Position numbers and translations under genes: made by a program. The notes beneath the pieces are model-generated. The model ran no database searches, was not told the origin of the DNA, and saw only the letters and a program-made list of their open reading frames with translations. DNA of 64,000 nt from Synaphobranchus kaupii (taxonomy: Eukaryota; Chordata; Actinopteri; Anguilliformes; Synaphobranchidae), in assembly GCA_029718625.1 (NCBI GenBank), contig CM056391.1, positions 5,911,158 to 5,975,157 on the forward strand, in the 5' to 3' direction. The stretch's first letter is position 1; each line of letters begins with the position of its first letter. This document shows, in pieces, positions 23,245 through 35,752 of the stretch.

Positions 23245-26200
23245 ATGTCGAATTGTGTTGCGTTTCATACACAAATCGCTTCCATCATGGAGGTGCTGGC
23301 GAACGCGGCCGTGGCAGAGATCTGCAAACTTGTGGACGATGGATATGCGGTTTTACGAGTGGAAATGTCCCACAGCCAGAAAGAGAACAAAGCATTAAAG
23401 AGGAAATTGCAGATGCTAGAGCTGCGCATCGCCCGAGGGTATACAGAGAAGAACTCAATAAATTCTCGCCCTCTTGGAGTTCAGGGTTGTGAAAAGCCCA
23501 GAAGAACAGGCACCGGTAACGACAGCACACCGTTAATGTAACGTTATTGTTTTGCCCATTTGCATCGTGGTTTGGCCATGTAGTACTACGTCTTCAAAAC
23601 GTGTAGCATTAACTTGTTTTCTGACCGATGATAATCGATCAGCTAACTATCGCTAGCGCCATTCGTGATTTTTAGCCAAAACCCCTGAAATAGCTACTGA
23701 ACATGACCGCTTTTAAGTTGCCAATTATGTTCCAGACAGCCATTTTCCTGGCGAAGCGGGGATCTTTGCCAGGCCTTCAGGCCCGCAGAGGAGAGATGGG
23801 GAGATTACGGTTGTTGATCAAGACCACACACCAACGCAGGCTATCGGCCCCATAGACGAGGTCAGTACAACAGCACTAACGTGGTAAACACTGACCTAAA
23901 ATTAGCAATGAAGAAGACTGACAGCATTATTTAGCCAACTAGCTAGCTAGCGTTGAGTTAAGGTGCCATTAGCACTATGTTCAAACGAATATTATTGTGG
24001 GGGAAAACCTTTTTTTTTTTTAACGTAACCTGAACACGTATTTTGAGTGCCCTTGATCGTCGACCAGAGGGTATGTTGGTGCTTTCAAAGCATCTGTGTT
24101 TGTTTTGTTTTTAACAGGCGTATGACATCGCTTAAGTTGTCAGGTCAGGTGGTCATAATGCATTCCTGGTTTGTCGGGAACGTCTCTGGTCTTGCGAAGA
24201 ATTGAATAATTGAACTATTTGGGTACTCCGACATGGGCGGGTGTGAATTTGAACCAGATTAATGAATCAAACAAATTAAACTATTACACAGGGATTTCAC
24301 AAAGAGGAACGAACGGATTTAGCTTGAAATAATTAATGGCAGTATTTAATTAACGGATCAATGCAAGTGCCTGTCTTGAGCGACGCTGTTGGGTTGAGCG
24401 TCCCACAGTCACATGATCTCATTTAAACCCAATGAATAGAATACAACTACATGACGTATCGCTCGTCTTTGTTGGAAGAATCTCAGATTGTGGTTGACAT
24501 TGCTAATGAGTTTCCAGAAGCCTTTATTCGTATTGAGAGGTTTTAAATGTGGTTTATTTCTATTTATTCATGACCAAACAATGCATTTCATCGTTGGGGA
24601 ACTGGTGTCCAGTAAGATTGATGGTTCTACTCGTCTGCTACAGTGCCAAGACACGGTGGAGAGGAGGACTGAAGCACTTCTTATAAAGGAGGAGAGAGTG
24701 GAAGAGGACAGAGACCCACAGGGAGAGATGAAGACCAGGAAGGAGAGTAAGTGGAGAATGGAGAAGTCCTGTTACGTTGTCGCCAAATTGAATATTGATC
24801 ATTAAAGTGCCTGCTAGGGCTGGGTATCATAGAAAAATGAAAAAAAAAGCACCAAATCTTTAGCCCCACCAGGGGAACTCTTTCTTGTTTTTATTCTTGT
24901 TTTTCTTTTCTTGATTTAAAGCATAATTTTCTTCATTTGATACAGCTGTTTGAGTTGACAACATTAAACACTGAAGCATTTGAGAGGTTTCGACTTATTT
25001 TGTTAAATGAGAAGAATTATCGGTATCGAGACGGGTATCGAAAAATTTCAAACGAACCCAGCCCTAGTGCCTACCAGTAATTTAAAAAAATTTTTTTTTT
25101 TTACACAATGTTAATCTGTTTATTTTTATAGCAATAGTTAACGTCTTTCCAATTGTGCATCATTAGAAAATGACTAATTCAAACAGCCAAAAAGGTCTTG
25201 TTAATATAGTGGTTAATTAGGCATTTGTTTTAAACAGTAAATCATGTTCTGAGTGTAATCCTGTTTTTTCTTCTGATTTCCCTCCAGGAGCCGTGGAGTG
25301 GAGGGCAGGCAGCAGGGAAAAGCGTCCCGTTCAGGAAACGCAGAATAAACCAGCGAATCACACAGAGGAGCTCACTGAGCAGCACAGGACCAGACACGCT
25401 GTTTGGGAGGTCAGTGGACTGGAATCTGCACTTAAAACAGACCCAGAGACAGAAAGTGGCAAGATGCTTCAGCACACAGGATCTGAACAGAGCACAGGAG
25501 GACTCCACAGTTCCTGTTCTGAATACTTAATGTGTGAGAGAACTAGTCAACTGAGGACTTTCTGTACACAGGGGGCTGGTGAAACAGAGGCTGATGATCC
25601 CTCCTGCTCTTATGCTACAGAAACCAGCTCTGAGAGCCTGTCCATTCACTCAGGGCTGCAGTCACTTCCTCCCACAGGGAAAGCTGCTGCCAGTAGTCTG
25701 TCATTGGGGTCTCTTGATGTGAAACCAGAGGTTGTAATGATAGACTCTACACCGACCGAAGAGGAGGCTGAGATGCACTCGACATGGAATAGAGAGACTA
25801 TTTCAGAAAATATTGCATCACAGCACAGACATTACAGTGAAGAGAGCGAGAGAATGGAAATGATCGCAGGAAACATTGACGTGTCCCCCCAATATGCACA
25901 TATATCAGTGAGAGACAGCACTGAAGCCCCACACATCCTTGCACCTGATCTACACGCACGTGTGCCCTTTGATAATGAAATATCCGCACCGAAGGGTATC
26001 GGTACGCACAGAGTTGGCAGAAGGGAGAAACTGTTCATTTGTACGTATTGTGGGAAGGCTTTCAATCGTCCAAAAAAGGTTGAAATACACCAGAGAGTCC
26101 ACACGGGAGAGAAGCCATTTAGATGCACACTTTGTGGAAAGTGGTTTGCTGAATCTGGTAATCTTAAAAAACACCAGAGGGTTCACACAGGAGAGAAACC

Positions 26201-26297
26201 GTTCAGCTGCACACTCTGTGGGAAGAGATTTGCCTGGATACGAAACCTTAAAACACACCAGCAAAGAAACCATTCTGCTGTGTGTAGTGGAAGATGA
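23245..26297 (+). CDS. Zinc-finger gene D, complete 4-exon gene, 3 C2H2 fingers, 502 aa
   Basis: Exons are 23245-23515, 23736-23860, 24644-24746 and 25288-26297, phases 1, 0, 1. For exon 2 the first of two adjacent AGs (at 23735) is used because only it keeps the frame. Exon 1 encodes [20 protein letters not shown] and KENKALKRKLQMLELRIARG, the best family version of the coiled coil. Exon 3 has [11 protein letters not shown]. Exon 4 begins [12 protein letters not shown], as in gene B, then has an acidic linker with LKTD and VKPE (SUMO-like) and three fingers (about residues 416-495), helix strings RPKKVEI, ESGNLKK and WIRNLKT. The last finger has H-x4-H spacing. The protein ends seven residues after it. 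Nearly identical over the linker to gene F, 12.5 kb downstream. This is the last gene in the window with its own exons 1 and 2. Confidence 0.92.
24815..25066. mobile_element. hAT-type MITE with TAGGGCTGGGTATC ends, intron 3 of gene D
   Basis: Left TAGGGCTGGGTATCATAG and right GAACCCAGCCCTA are inverted termini. The flanks GTGCCTGC and GTGCCTAC give an 8-bp target duplication with one mismatch. No coding capacity. Confidence 0.75.
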
Positions 26298-27540
26298 GTT
26301 TCTTACTTTATATTTCGGGTGGGGTTTCGGGGCATCTTCAGCGAATCTGCGGTATATACAAGCTTGCCCTCACTTGCACACCTTTAGACTGTAGTGTCTC
26401 TTGTGTGCATTTTATTTAAAATGAGTCTGATTCCAATTGAAATTCTTTATTCGTTCTGAAGTTGCATTCTCCATTCGACAAGCAGACAAAGAAAAAAAAG
26501 AAAATAAATTAACTACATTTTTAAAAATCCACTCTTAGTACCTTTATATTAGAACCTTGAAAATGAAATGTGGTTTTTGTCACCTTTGAAGAACAGGAGA
26601 ATTTTACAATATCATGGTTTAATTAATAAGCACCTGTACGTGTTGTCAAAAAAGTGTTATAGTAGTTTCAAAAGTCCGAAGTCTCAAGCCAATGAGCGTT
26701 CAGTTATACAGAAGGCCTGTTCATTACGGGAACAGAGTTGAGAATGGTGGTGTGGCTAACTTAAACGGAACACGATGATCCATATCTGCGCAAGAGGCAT
26801 TTTGCAAGCCGTCTATGATGATCGATCTGTGATGGATCCGCAGAATGTAAACTACCTGGTTTATGGCTGACGTATCCACACTTTGGTGTGAAACCGGAAG
26901 TAAATTTACCATGTTAAGAAACGGAGCTGCTTAGTTCTGATAAGCCGTGGTGCAGTCTGTCTCAACCCTGCCACAGGATTGCCAACTCTCACGCTTTTGC
27001 CTTGACACACGCTTTCAGGCTCTGCTCCCTGATCAAGCAAATTATCTATCAGCTCTCAGTACAAATTAAAACATTTTTTTCAGCATGGTGAACTGAGATT
27101 GATTCATAAACATTACAGAGAGACTGTCGATTGGCTTCCGCTCTTTGACAGCACCGCCCTCTGCAATTTTGCACCAATCAAATTTCTGCCCGCGCTTAGC
27201 AGTCACGGCTACAGCAGCGGGTCACTGGAATATTCTAGTTAGATCCAAGAAAGAATAAAGTGATGGTCAGGCACAAATATCACTGCCAAAAGCCTTTATA
27301 GGTCTACCTACTACAGGGTGAGACGCACGTAAATCACACTCTGTCATTCTATTTCAAATGCTGGTATATCCACAGCAATGTATAGTTTTCCTGCAGGCAA
27401 TCCCCCACGGTGTCAATACCCCCCGTCCCAAATCTCTCTCCAGCCTGCTGACCAAAGTTGGCAGCCCAGCTCTTATATTGACCATCCCTTGTGTGACAAT
27501 GTAAAAATGGGGGGGTTCTGGGATTTCACCGTCTCCTGAG
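26298..27540. other. 3' flank of gene D, nothing coding seen
   Basis: AATAAA motifs at about 26503 and 27258 could end gene D transcripts. A CCGGAAGTAAAT at about 26893 resembles the ETS site upstream of gene B, but no coiled-coil exon follows it, so it may be a promoter relic or chance. No transposon termini recognised. Confidence 0.4.
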
Positions 27541-27826
27541 CGTGAAAAGAGTCTGTATTAAGTAACAAAAAAAAAAAAACGGGCTGGAAAGAAGACTGTA
27601 AAAGTGTCTGTTTTCTCTGTGCTGGTTTTTAAGATGTTTGCCAAATCAAGAAAATCTTGAGACTTGGACTGAAAAAGAGAATTTCCTGTATGGATGTTGT
27701 TGTTCATGAGTTGTATTGAACGTTTTTTGAAATTGTAATAAAACAATTTGATCCCAAATGGATAAAACATATTTGTTTCTGCCAGACTGTTGAACTGCTT
27801 CATTTAAGAACCTCTGACAGAACCCC

Positions 27827-28825
27827 TACTGTACTGAGTAAATCTACAGTCTCTGTGCTGAGTAAATCTACAGTCTGTACTGAGTGAATCTACAGTCTGT
27901 ACTGAGTGAATCTACAGTCTTTGTACTGAGTAAATCTACAGTCTGTGCTGAGTAAATCTACAGTCTCTGTACTGAGTAAATCTACAGTCTCTGTGCTGAG
28001 TAAAGCTACAGTCTCTGTGCTGAGTAAATCTACAGTCTCTGTACTGAGTAAATCTACAGTCTCTGTACTGAGTAAATCTACAGTCTCTGTACTGAGTAAA
28101 TCTACAGTCTCTGTGCTGAGTAAATCTACAGTCTCTGTGCTGAGTAAATCTACAGTTTCTGTACTGAGTAAATCTACAGTCTCTGTGCTGAGTAAATCTA
28201 CAGTCTCTGTGCTGAGTAAATCTACAGTCTGTACTGAGTAAATCTACAGTCTCTGTACTGAGTAAATCTACAGTCTCTGTACTGAGTAAATCTACAGTCT
28301 CTGTACTGAGTAAATCTACAGTCTCTGTGCTGAGTAAATCTACAGTCTCTACTGAGTAAATCTACAGTCTCTACTGAGTAAATCTACAGTCTCTGTGCTG
28401 AGTAAATCTACAGTCTCTGTGCTGAGTAAATGTACAGTTTCTGTACTGAGTAAATCTACAGTCTCTGTGCTGAGTAAATCTACTGAGTAAATCTACAGTC
28501 TCTGTACTGAGTAAATCTACAGTCTGTGCTGAGTAAATCTACAGTTTCTGTACTGAGTAAATCTACAGTCTCTGTACTGAGTAAATCTACAGTCTCTGTA
28601 CTGAGTAAATCTACAGTCTCTGTACTGAGTAAATCTACAGTCTCTGTACTGAGTAAACCTACAATCGCTGTACTGAGTAAATCTACAATCGCTGTACTGA
28701 GTAAATCTACAATCGCTGTACTGAGTAAATCTACAATCACTGTACTGAGTAAATCTACAGTCGCTGTACTGAGTAAATCTACAGTCGCTGTACTGAGTAA
28801 ATCTACAGTCGCTGTACTGAGTAAA
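27827..28825. repeat. VNTR array 1: 22-24 bp unit CTGAGTAAATCTACAGTCTC, about 40 copies
   Basis: Units are mostly 24 bp (CTGAGTAAATCTACAGTCTC plus TGTA or TGTG) with 18-22 bp deletions. The right-hand units share an AATCGCTGTA or AGTCGCTGTA variant, so new variants spread locally. Open frames in both directions across it are produced by the 24-bp period. Flanks are related to those of array 2. Confidence 0.95.
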
Positions 28826-29747
28826 GCCGCTGGATATAGAGACATTTCCTAATTAAAGCCCCACTCACTGTATTAATTAATCCTCATAGTGATCACTTTG
28901 CACACAGTCTGTACAGATTTAGTCAAGGAATTGTGTTTACCTCATAATACAGAGAACCGAACATCAAGGCAGTTGTGTGGCTGTACGGATCAAAAGATTT
29001 TTAATTTTTATTGAGTACTGCCCAAATATTAAGCCAACATTAATTTTATAATGGACTATTCACAGTATTTTTTAGTTTTAGTTTTGGTTGAATTATAGTG
29101 ACTTATTTTATCCTGAATCATCTTGATATTTCCTCCTGGGAGGCTGGTTATACTGCAGTGTTCAGAACATGTGTGCTCTCAGTACAATATGCTTTACAGA
29201 ATATCAACTGGTGTAGTCATTTGGTCCTTTTAGACTTGTATTCACAACCTCCGTAATCCACAATTATGATTTCCATCATAAAAATTAGAACTACAAAGGA
29301 AAGGCACTTTTTGAGCAGGTTAGTTTAAGAATGGTTTTTGGTACCCCCCAAGCTCTGCCCCCTCAGTTTCATATGGCTCTGTTTATCATACAAACAAGGC
29401 CGAAGTCTTTCAGGTCCCAGTGGAAAAGTATGAACTCGGTTGTCACCGATGCCTTAACATATATTTTCAGTTTCATGTCATTCCTTTGACGGCATAAACG
29501 TATTACATCACCTATGTTTTTTACACCCTGCCACCCAAACATATTTTTGTATTCTCTTGACTGTCACATCAATAACACTGCATCATATTGAGTTTTTTGT
29601 GTGTGTGTGTGTGTTTGTGTTTTGTATTTATTTAATTATTTTTTAACTGTGGTTCAGTTTAAGCTGAAGGCATGTTACCTGATATGTATTTGAAATGTGG
29701 GTGAACCAGCATGCGGTCAGATTGATCAACCCGTTCCCCTGTTACAG
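28826..29747. other. Right flank of VNTR array 1 and 5' intron-like sequence of cassette E
   Basis: The segment 28880-29000 (CAGAGAACCGAACATCAAGG, then GTGTGGCTGTACGGATCAAA) aligns with 44080-44140 right of array 2, supporting a common origin. The rest is AT-rich with a short GT microsatellite at 29598-29616. No exon 1- or exon 2-like sequence found. Confidence 0.5.
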
Positions 29748-31644
29748 TGTGCAGACGTGGAGCAGAGGAGGACTGACGTGGAGCAGAGGAGGACTGAAGC
29801 ACTTCTTATAAAGGAGGAGAGACCGGAAGAGACCCTTCAGAACCGAAACTCGCAGGGGGAGCCACGGAACCCGGAGCGAAGTCCGTTTTCCAAAGGAAAA
29901 GTTTCGGGTGTGTATAACCTTGATGCACCGAATTAACCAGTGTTGTATAATAGGCCAGTTAGGACAGTTAGGACAGTTAGGACAGTTAGGACAGTTAGGA
30001 CAGTTAGGACAGTTAGGACAGTTAGGTTGCCAGTTGGACTCCCAGGTGTGGCACAGCCAATGGACTTTGGTACTTTGGTTCAGTAAATATCCAGCTAAAT
30101 GGATTGTATGACAAATAATAATAATAATAATTAAAGAAAAAACATCCCGGCATTATAATGAGAAGGGTGTCTTAACCAGAAGAGCCACCGCACAATATTG
30201 CAAAATGTTTAAACTATATTTTGGGGTTTGGGTGGCTCAGCCATCAATGGGGGAAAAGGCATACATTAATAAGTCTAGTAAATGGCCCATATTATATTCC
30301 AATTTAGCTTCTGTGCTTAATTTTCCCGTCATATTCAATTGTCCCAACTTCTCTCATATCTGACCCCTCCGGGCCAGCAGCGGGCGCTATGAGGGGCTGT
30401 GTTGTCATTGTCATGTTGTTCTAATCCTGTGAATGCCTGTGTTTCTGCTGCAATGTTGGATTATGTCAGCAGCTGCAATGCTATGCCGTTAGCTGGTTGC
30501 TATTATGTTAGCAGCTGCGATGCTAAGCCGCTAGCTGGTCGCTATTATGTTAGCAGCTGCGATGCTATGCCGCTAGCTGGTCGCTATTATGTTAGCAGCT
30601 GCGATGCTATGCCGTTAGCTAGTCGCTATTATGTCAGCTGCTGCTAATTGGCCGCTAGCTGGTCGCTATAATCGCTGTTGAGTTCAATAGTATTTATTCC
30701 GATCCTTCCTTTTACTTCCAGGAGTCCTGGAGAGGGGTGTCACCGCTGGAGGAAGGGCTCCCGCCCCAAACTCCCGGAGGGCACCTGGACCCCACCCTGA
30801 GGAGCTCACTGAGCAGCATGGCGACACAGGCAGCCTTTGGGAGGTCAGTGGACCAGAGATCGTCCTCAAAACAGAGCCAGAGAATAATAGTGTTACCAAG
30901 ACGCTCCAACACAGAGGAACTGAACACAGGGCAGAAGGACTGAACAGGCTGGACTCTGAGTTTGTCATGTTTGAAAGACCAGGCCAGCTGGGGTCTTACT
31001 GTATACAAGGGGGCGCCATCACAGAGACAGAGGATCCGTGTTGCTCTTACTCTACAGAAACGGACCCACAGAGCCTGTCCTTTCACTCAGAGATGAAGTC
31101 ATTTCCTGTTACGGAGGAAGTGCCCGGAAGTGGTGTGTCCTTTTCACTGCGCTCTGATGCTAAAGCAGAGGTTGTGTTAAAAGACTCTTTTCCTATAGAA
31201 GAGGTGACTGAGGTGCATTCAGCGTTCAGAGAAGGGGCCGCGTTAGGCGTAGCTAGAGGCCATCACAGCTGTAGCAGGGAAGAGAGGCGGAGAGCGGAGT
31301 TGCAGCTCCATAGTGTAACTCGTAGGAGTCCGCCACAAGCCCTGACGTCTTTCAGAAAGACTCACAGATTCGCTGCGCGGAAGAAACTATACATTTGCAA
31401 GCTCTGCGGGAAATGTTTCACCGGTCCAACGAATCTCGAGGCTCACTACAGAATCCACACGGGAGAGAAGCCGTACAGTTGCGCGCAGTGCGGGAAGCGC
31501 TTCACTCAGTTTGGTAATCTTAAAGCGCACCAGAATGTTCACACGGGAGAGAAGCCGTTCAGATGTAAGACCTGCGGGGACAGCTTCTCCCATCCGAGTA
31601 ACCTTAAAAGGCACCAGAGACGTCTCCACAGGGACCTGAGCTGA
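29748..31644 (+). CDS. Zinc-finger cassette E, exons 3-4 only, 3 C2H2 fingers
   Basis: Exon 3 is 29748-29907 (after CTGTTACAG; donor GGTGTGTA) and exon 4 is 30722-31644 (after CTTCCAG, ending TGA). Both keep the family phases (0 in, 1 out, then in frame). Exon 3 carries an internal 21-bp duplication, so DVEQRRT appears twice before EALLIKEERPEE. It is longer than its paralogues because the usual GAGAGTAAGT donor is absent and the next suitable phase-1 donor lies 19 bp further. Exon 4 has WEVSGPEIVLKTEPENN, the [15 protein letters not shown] block and three fingers (about 31390-31632), helix strings GPTNLEA, QFGNLKA and HPSNLKR, the last with H-x4-H. No exons 1-2 exist between D and this cassette. 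It is either headless or spliced to the exons of D. About 360 codons without the 5' part. Confidence 0.75.
29953..30026. repeat. 9-bp tandem repeat GTTAGGACA, about 8 copies
   Basis: Perfect GTTAGGACA units begin 45 bp after the exon 3 donor of cassette E. Not telomeric: period 9, and no TTAGGG hexamers. Confidence 0.9.
30465..30672. repeat. 42-bp tandem repeat, about 4.5 copies, intron of cassette E
   Basis: The unit TCGCTATTATGTTAGCAGCT plus GCGATGCTATGCCGCTAGCTGG recurs with period 42 and ends about 50 bp before the exon 4 acceptor. The period is a multiple of three, which explains the open frame across it. Confidence 0.9.
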
Positions 31645-31721
31645 GTGACAAGGCAGGCTGTGGATTTTGCCGTGGTTTAAACTTGACCAAAGCCAACGTG
31701 TCTGTGACGGCGACCCATCTT

Positions 31722-32092
31722 ACCTCGTGATTGGCTCAGAGGCCGCATGTGACCTCGCCGTTCTCCTATGATTGGCTCAGAGGCCGCATGTGACCTCGCC
31801 GTTCTCCTATGATTGGCTCAGAGGCCGCATGTGACCTCACCGTTCTCCTATGATTGGCTCAGAGGCAGAATGTGACGTTGCCGTTCTCCTATGATTGGCT
31901 CAGAGACCATGTGACCTCGCTGTTCTCCTATGATTGGCTCAGAGGCAGAATGTGACCTTGCCGTTCTCCTATGATTGGCTCAGAGATCATGTGACCTCGC
32001 CATTCTCCTATGATTGGCTCAGAGATCATGTGACCTCGCCGTTCTCCTATGATTGGCTCAGAGGTTGCACGTGAACTTCCATTCTTCTATGA
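31722..32092. repeat. About 41-bp minisatellite, 9 copies, 3' of cassette E
   Basis: CTCCTATGATTGGCTCAGAG plus a variable GGCCGCATGTGACCTCGCCGTT repeats with 38-41 bp spacing. Every unit contains ATTGG, an inverted CCAAT box. Starts 78 bp after the stop codon of cassette E. Confidence 0.9.
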
Positions 32093-32149
32093 TTCTTGAA
32101 ATGTAGTCGCCCTTCCTGCATAACATAAAAAATTAGAGGACAATCATCA

Positions 32150-32173
32150 CCCCCCCCCCCCCCCCCCCCCCCC
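32150..32173. repeat. Poly-C tract, 24 bp
   Basis: Uninterrupted run of C, comparable to the one downstream of gene A (4252-4272), which is the E-type paralogue. Confidence 0.8.
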
Positions 32174-33535
32174 AATTCACTTTATAGAGTTTGTTGGCCA
32201 AGGTTCCACTCAAAAACAGGAAAGACGTCTTGGCGAAGACCCACTTACATTGTATGACATTTAATTACATTTCTAATACTACTTTATACATTTAAACTGA
32301 ACATACCTTTGTTCAAATTTGTTAAATATTTGCATCACTGGAATTTTGCAATAAAGATAAAAATTTTCTTATTTTCTATTTGTTGGAAAAAAGAAGCAAG
32401 CCTGTGGTTTATTTCCAACATTTCTTATTTCTGCATCAAGAAAGTGTGTAACCAGGCAAGTTTATCTCCAAAAAAAAAAACAGAACCTCATAGTCCCGTG
32501 TTTTATGTCCTCTTTCTGTCACACAAATATGCTGATTTATTTAATTACTTGACTAGAAGGGAGGCTTTGTAAGAGTGTCGGGGGTTTCTTGAGAGTTGAT
32601 AGCATGGCAGGTATTAATTATATCTGGTAGTTTTACCATATACCAGTTGGCTGTAAAATAGGCCTTCTGTAACCTTACCTATACCTTTATTACCCTCAAC
32701 CAGTTTCCATTTATAGTTCTTAATTATCAATCAAGCAATTAATTGAATAACAAATATCAATGAATATAGCAAGTTTTTCTGTGCTAGGATTTGTCTTTGC
32801 GTCATAAAATGTGTACCACTTAAATATATGTAGAGATGGCCGGTGCGCTGGAAAAAGTGGGATGTACAGGATTGTTTCCGTTTATTTAGCTTGAGTAGCC
32901 TAACAATCAAACAATTAATAATTAAGTAAAAATCTAATTAATTTTAAGATGACACTCAAATTAGTCAACGTGATTTAAACATTATAAAACATAAATTTAA
33001 AGAGGACATTGAACATTTAAACATGGAACATTTAAAAGTCAGAGTCTTTGCATGATGGCACGTCATCATAAATGTGGATATAGAAAAATGCAACAAGTTT
33101 ATGTTGCACAGAACAATAGCGCTATCTCAAAATACATTGGTAGCCTAATAATTTGCCTATTGGTCTTGGTTATTGAGCGAATCAATTGTTTGATTGACAA
33201 TCAGGTAAAGTAAACGGAAACAGATTGAGAGTGATCGTCCTTTAAAGGTAAGATTATAGAAGGCCTAGTTCTACTCCCACGCTACGCCACTGGCATGTAC
33301 TCACCTTGTAGTCACCATTTACTCACCCAGTACTCAGCATATACTCACCGTATACTCACCAAACAGTCGCCATATACTCATCGTATAGTCACCCACGTGG
33401 CTTCTGCTACCTTCCGTTATTTCCAAATAATCTAATATTTGCTCGTACAGATGGGTGATTAACTCACCCTGTGATCCTGCAGTCAGAATGTAGAACTGAG
33501 TGGAGTTTCACCTGCCTAATGAGCATTGTCTGGCA
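32174..33535. other. AT-rich intergenic stretch, no gene
   Basis: No coding signal on either strand. A loose TACTCACCGTA-type repetition occurs at 33294-33400. Confidence 0.5.
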
Positions 33536-33597
33536 ATTACATTACATTACATTTATTTAGCAGACGCTTTTATCCAAAGCGACGTACAGTAAGTGCG
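33536..33597 (+). repeat. Fragment of a common teleost interspersed repeat
   Basis: TTATTTAGCAGACGCTTTTA followed by TCCAAAGCGACGTACAG is a very frequent fish repeat segment. The complementary TCTCTGGATAAGAGTGTCTG appears near 57250. Only the conserved core is present. Confidence 0.6.
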
Positions 33598-34020
33598 TAC
33601 AGAGACATCATCATCATTACAGAACAGACAAGGCAAAGCACATCCTTTGCATAATGTAGCAGCTATCCCTAGCAATGGCAATGGCTATCCCTGGCAATGG
33701 CAAGTTACAGTTAAAAGTGTGGGACTCTGAGCAGTCTTTATAAATGGAGCAGCGTTGACATCTCCGCTGATCACCATGGAAATTATTTTTCTGAACGTTC
33801 CAGTAGGTGGCGATGTTTCACCATTTGTTTCAGTTGCACTCGGCAGTCGTTCTTTTTCTCTTTATCGTTTTTAAAGAATTGTTTGTCTAACAGACTTGCC
33901 TCGCGCTGGACTTATATACATAAGGGGGAATCAGGGATCAGTTTGAATGTATAGTTCTGAAGGAAGATGGAGGTATTGATATGGAGGAGTGTGTGGGTGA
34001 TGATTATTATATTGTAGGGC

Positions 34021-34325
34021 ACGGGTGTCAAACTAAATTCCCAGGGGGCTGCAGTGTCTGGGTTTCCTTTCAATCGTCTGCCAATTAAGGCCTTGAGAAT
34101 AAGGCGTTTGGATTCTTTAGCCAATCAATGACTTAAGTGACTGTGGCCCTCCAGGACTGGAGTTAAACCTGCAGACACTGCAGCCCTCCAGGACTGGAGT
34201 TAAACCTGCAGACACCGTGGCCCTCCAGGACTGGAGTTAAACCTGCAGACACAGCGCCCCCTCCAGGACTGGAGTTAAACCTGCAGGCACTGCGGCCCTC
34301 CAGGACTGGAGTGTGACACCTGTAT
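34021..34325. mobile_element. hAT-like MITE with tandemly amplified terminus
   Basis: Same family as 13661-14410: left CACGGGTGTCAAACT, internal GGCCTTGAGAATAAGGCG and TTTAGCCAATCAATGACTTA, right GGACTGGAGTGTGACACCTG. The right terminal part (GGCCCTCCAGGACTGGAGTT plus AAACCTGCAGACAC) is repeated about five times in tandem with 35-41 bp spacing. Confidence 0.8.
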
Positions 34326-34399
34326 TGTAGGTGTAGGGATGCGGGGTAGTGCCAAATGCAGGTGGGAATAATCTAAAGCACCAGCTGGGGGCGCTTTGT

Positions 34400-34580
<181 letters not shown>

Positions 34581-35074
34581 CAACGCTATGATTAGGCCAC
34601 TGCTGAATTATTGCTTTTATTAAACTATATAAAAGATCACTGAGGATTGTGTACCTGTTCCATTCCCTTTACGAGAGCGTGACATACTAATAACTTCCCC
34701 TGACAGAAAGAAAATGTGCTTCTGTTGAAAAACTCTTGCAAAAATCATTTTTTTACAACTTCTAAGTTAAAAGTAAAAAAAAAAAAACACATATACATTC
34801 AATGTAGTCTATGTTGAGTGCATATTTGAAGGTGTGTTTAGTTTTCGGAGGTATGGAATTGATATGGAAAGTTATGCATAAACTTGATTACATGGCATTA
34901 GCTGCAGAATGCCTGCCTTTCCTGTCACAATTCATACATCCTTTAGCTGTGACTCTAAATGACGATAAATTCCATTTCTAATTCTGTCAATTCAGGGAAT
35001 TAATTTATATTCCATTTATTAATTGAAAAAACGTCATAGAACATTTGAACACCCCCCACAATACATTGAATTTC

Positions 35075-35385
35075 AACTCAACTGATTTACCTGAACTGAA
35101 ATTTACCTGATTTACCTGAACTGACATTTATCTGATTTACTTGAACTGAAATATATGATTTACCTGAACTGAAATTGACCTGCTTTACCTGAACTTAAAT
35201 TTACCTGATTTACCTGAACTGAAATTTACCTGATTTACCTGAACTGAAATGTATCTGATTTACCTGGTGAAATTGATCTGATTTACCTGAACTGAAATTT
35301 ACCTGATTTACCTGAACTGACATTTTTTCTGATTTACCTGAACTGAAATTTACCTTATTTACCTGAACTGAAATTTACCTGGCTC
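35075..35385. repeat. About 25-bp tandem repeat TTTACCTGAACTGAAATT
   Basis: Degenerate copies of TGATTTACCTGAACTGAAAT plus TTACC run across the segment upstream of cassette F, with occasional deletions and substitutions. Confidence 0.85.
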
Positions 35386-35500
35386 TGGTGTGCATATTAT
35401 GGAAGTGAGGCCGAAGTCTGGTGTGCATATAAATAAGGGTTTTCCAGAAATCTTATCGTAACAAATACTGATGCTCTGTGTGTCTGATAGTTAACCTTTA

Positions 35501-35752
35501 GTTAAACCGGGCCGGCCAGTGGAGGATGGGCTCCCCCTCTCTAGCCGGGGTTTAAACCGGGCCGGCCAGCGGAGGATGGGCTCCTCCTCTCTAGCCAGGG
35601 TTTAAACCGGGCCGGCCAGCGGAGGATGGGCTCCCCCTCTCTAGTCAGGGTTTAAACCGGGCCGGCCAGCGGAGGATGGGCTCCTCCTCTCTAGCCAGGG
35701 TTTAAACCGGGCCGGCCAGCGGAGGATGGGCTCCTCCTCTCTAGTCAGGGTT
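35501..35752. repeat. 50-bp tandem repeat, 5 copies
   Basis: The unit TTTAAACCGGGCCGGCCAGC plus GGAGGATGGGCTCCTCCTCT plus CTAGCCAGGG is repeated at 35551, 35601, 35651 and 35701 and partly before. It runs straight into a retroposon tail, so it may be amplification of that element's internal sequence. Confidence 0.9.

Noticed and set aside
29953..30026. Interstitial telomere-like repeat
   Set aside because: Unit is GTTAGGACA with period 9; the vertebrate hexamer TTAGGG is not present.
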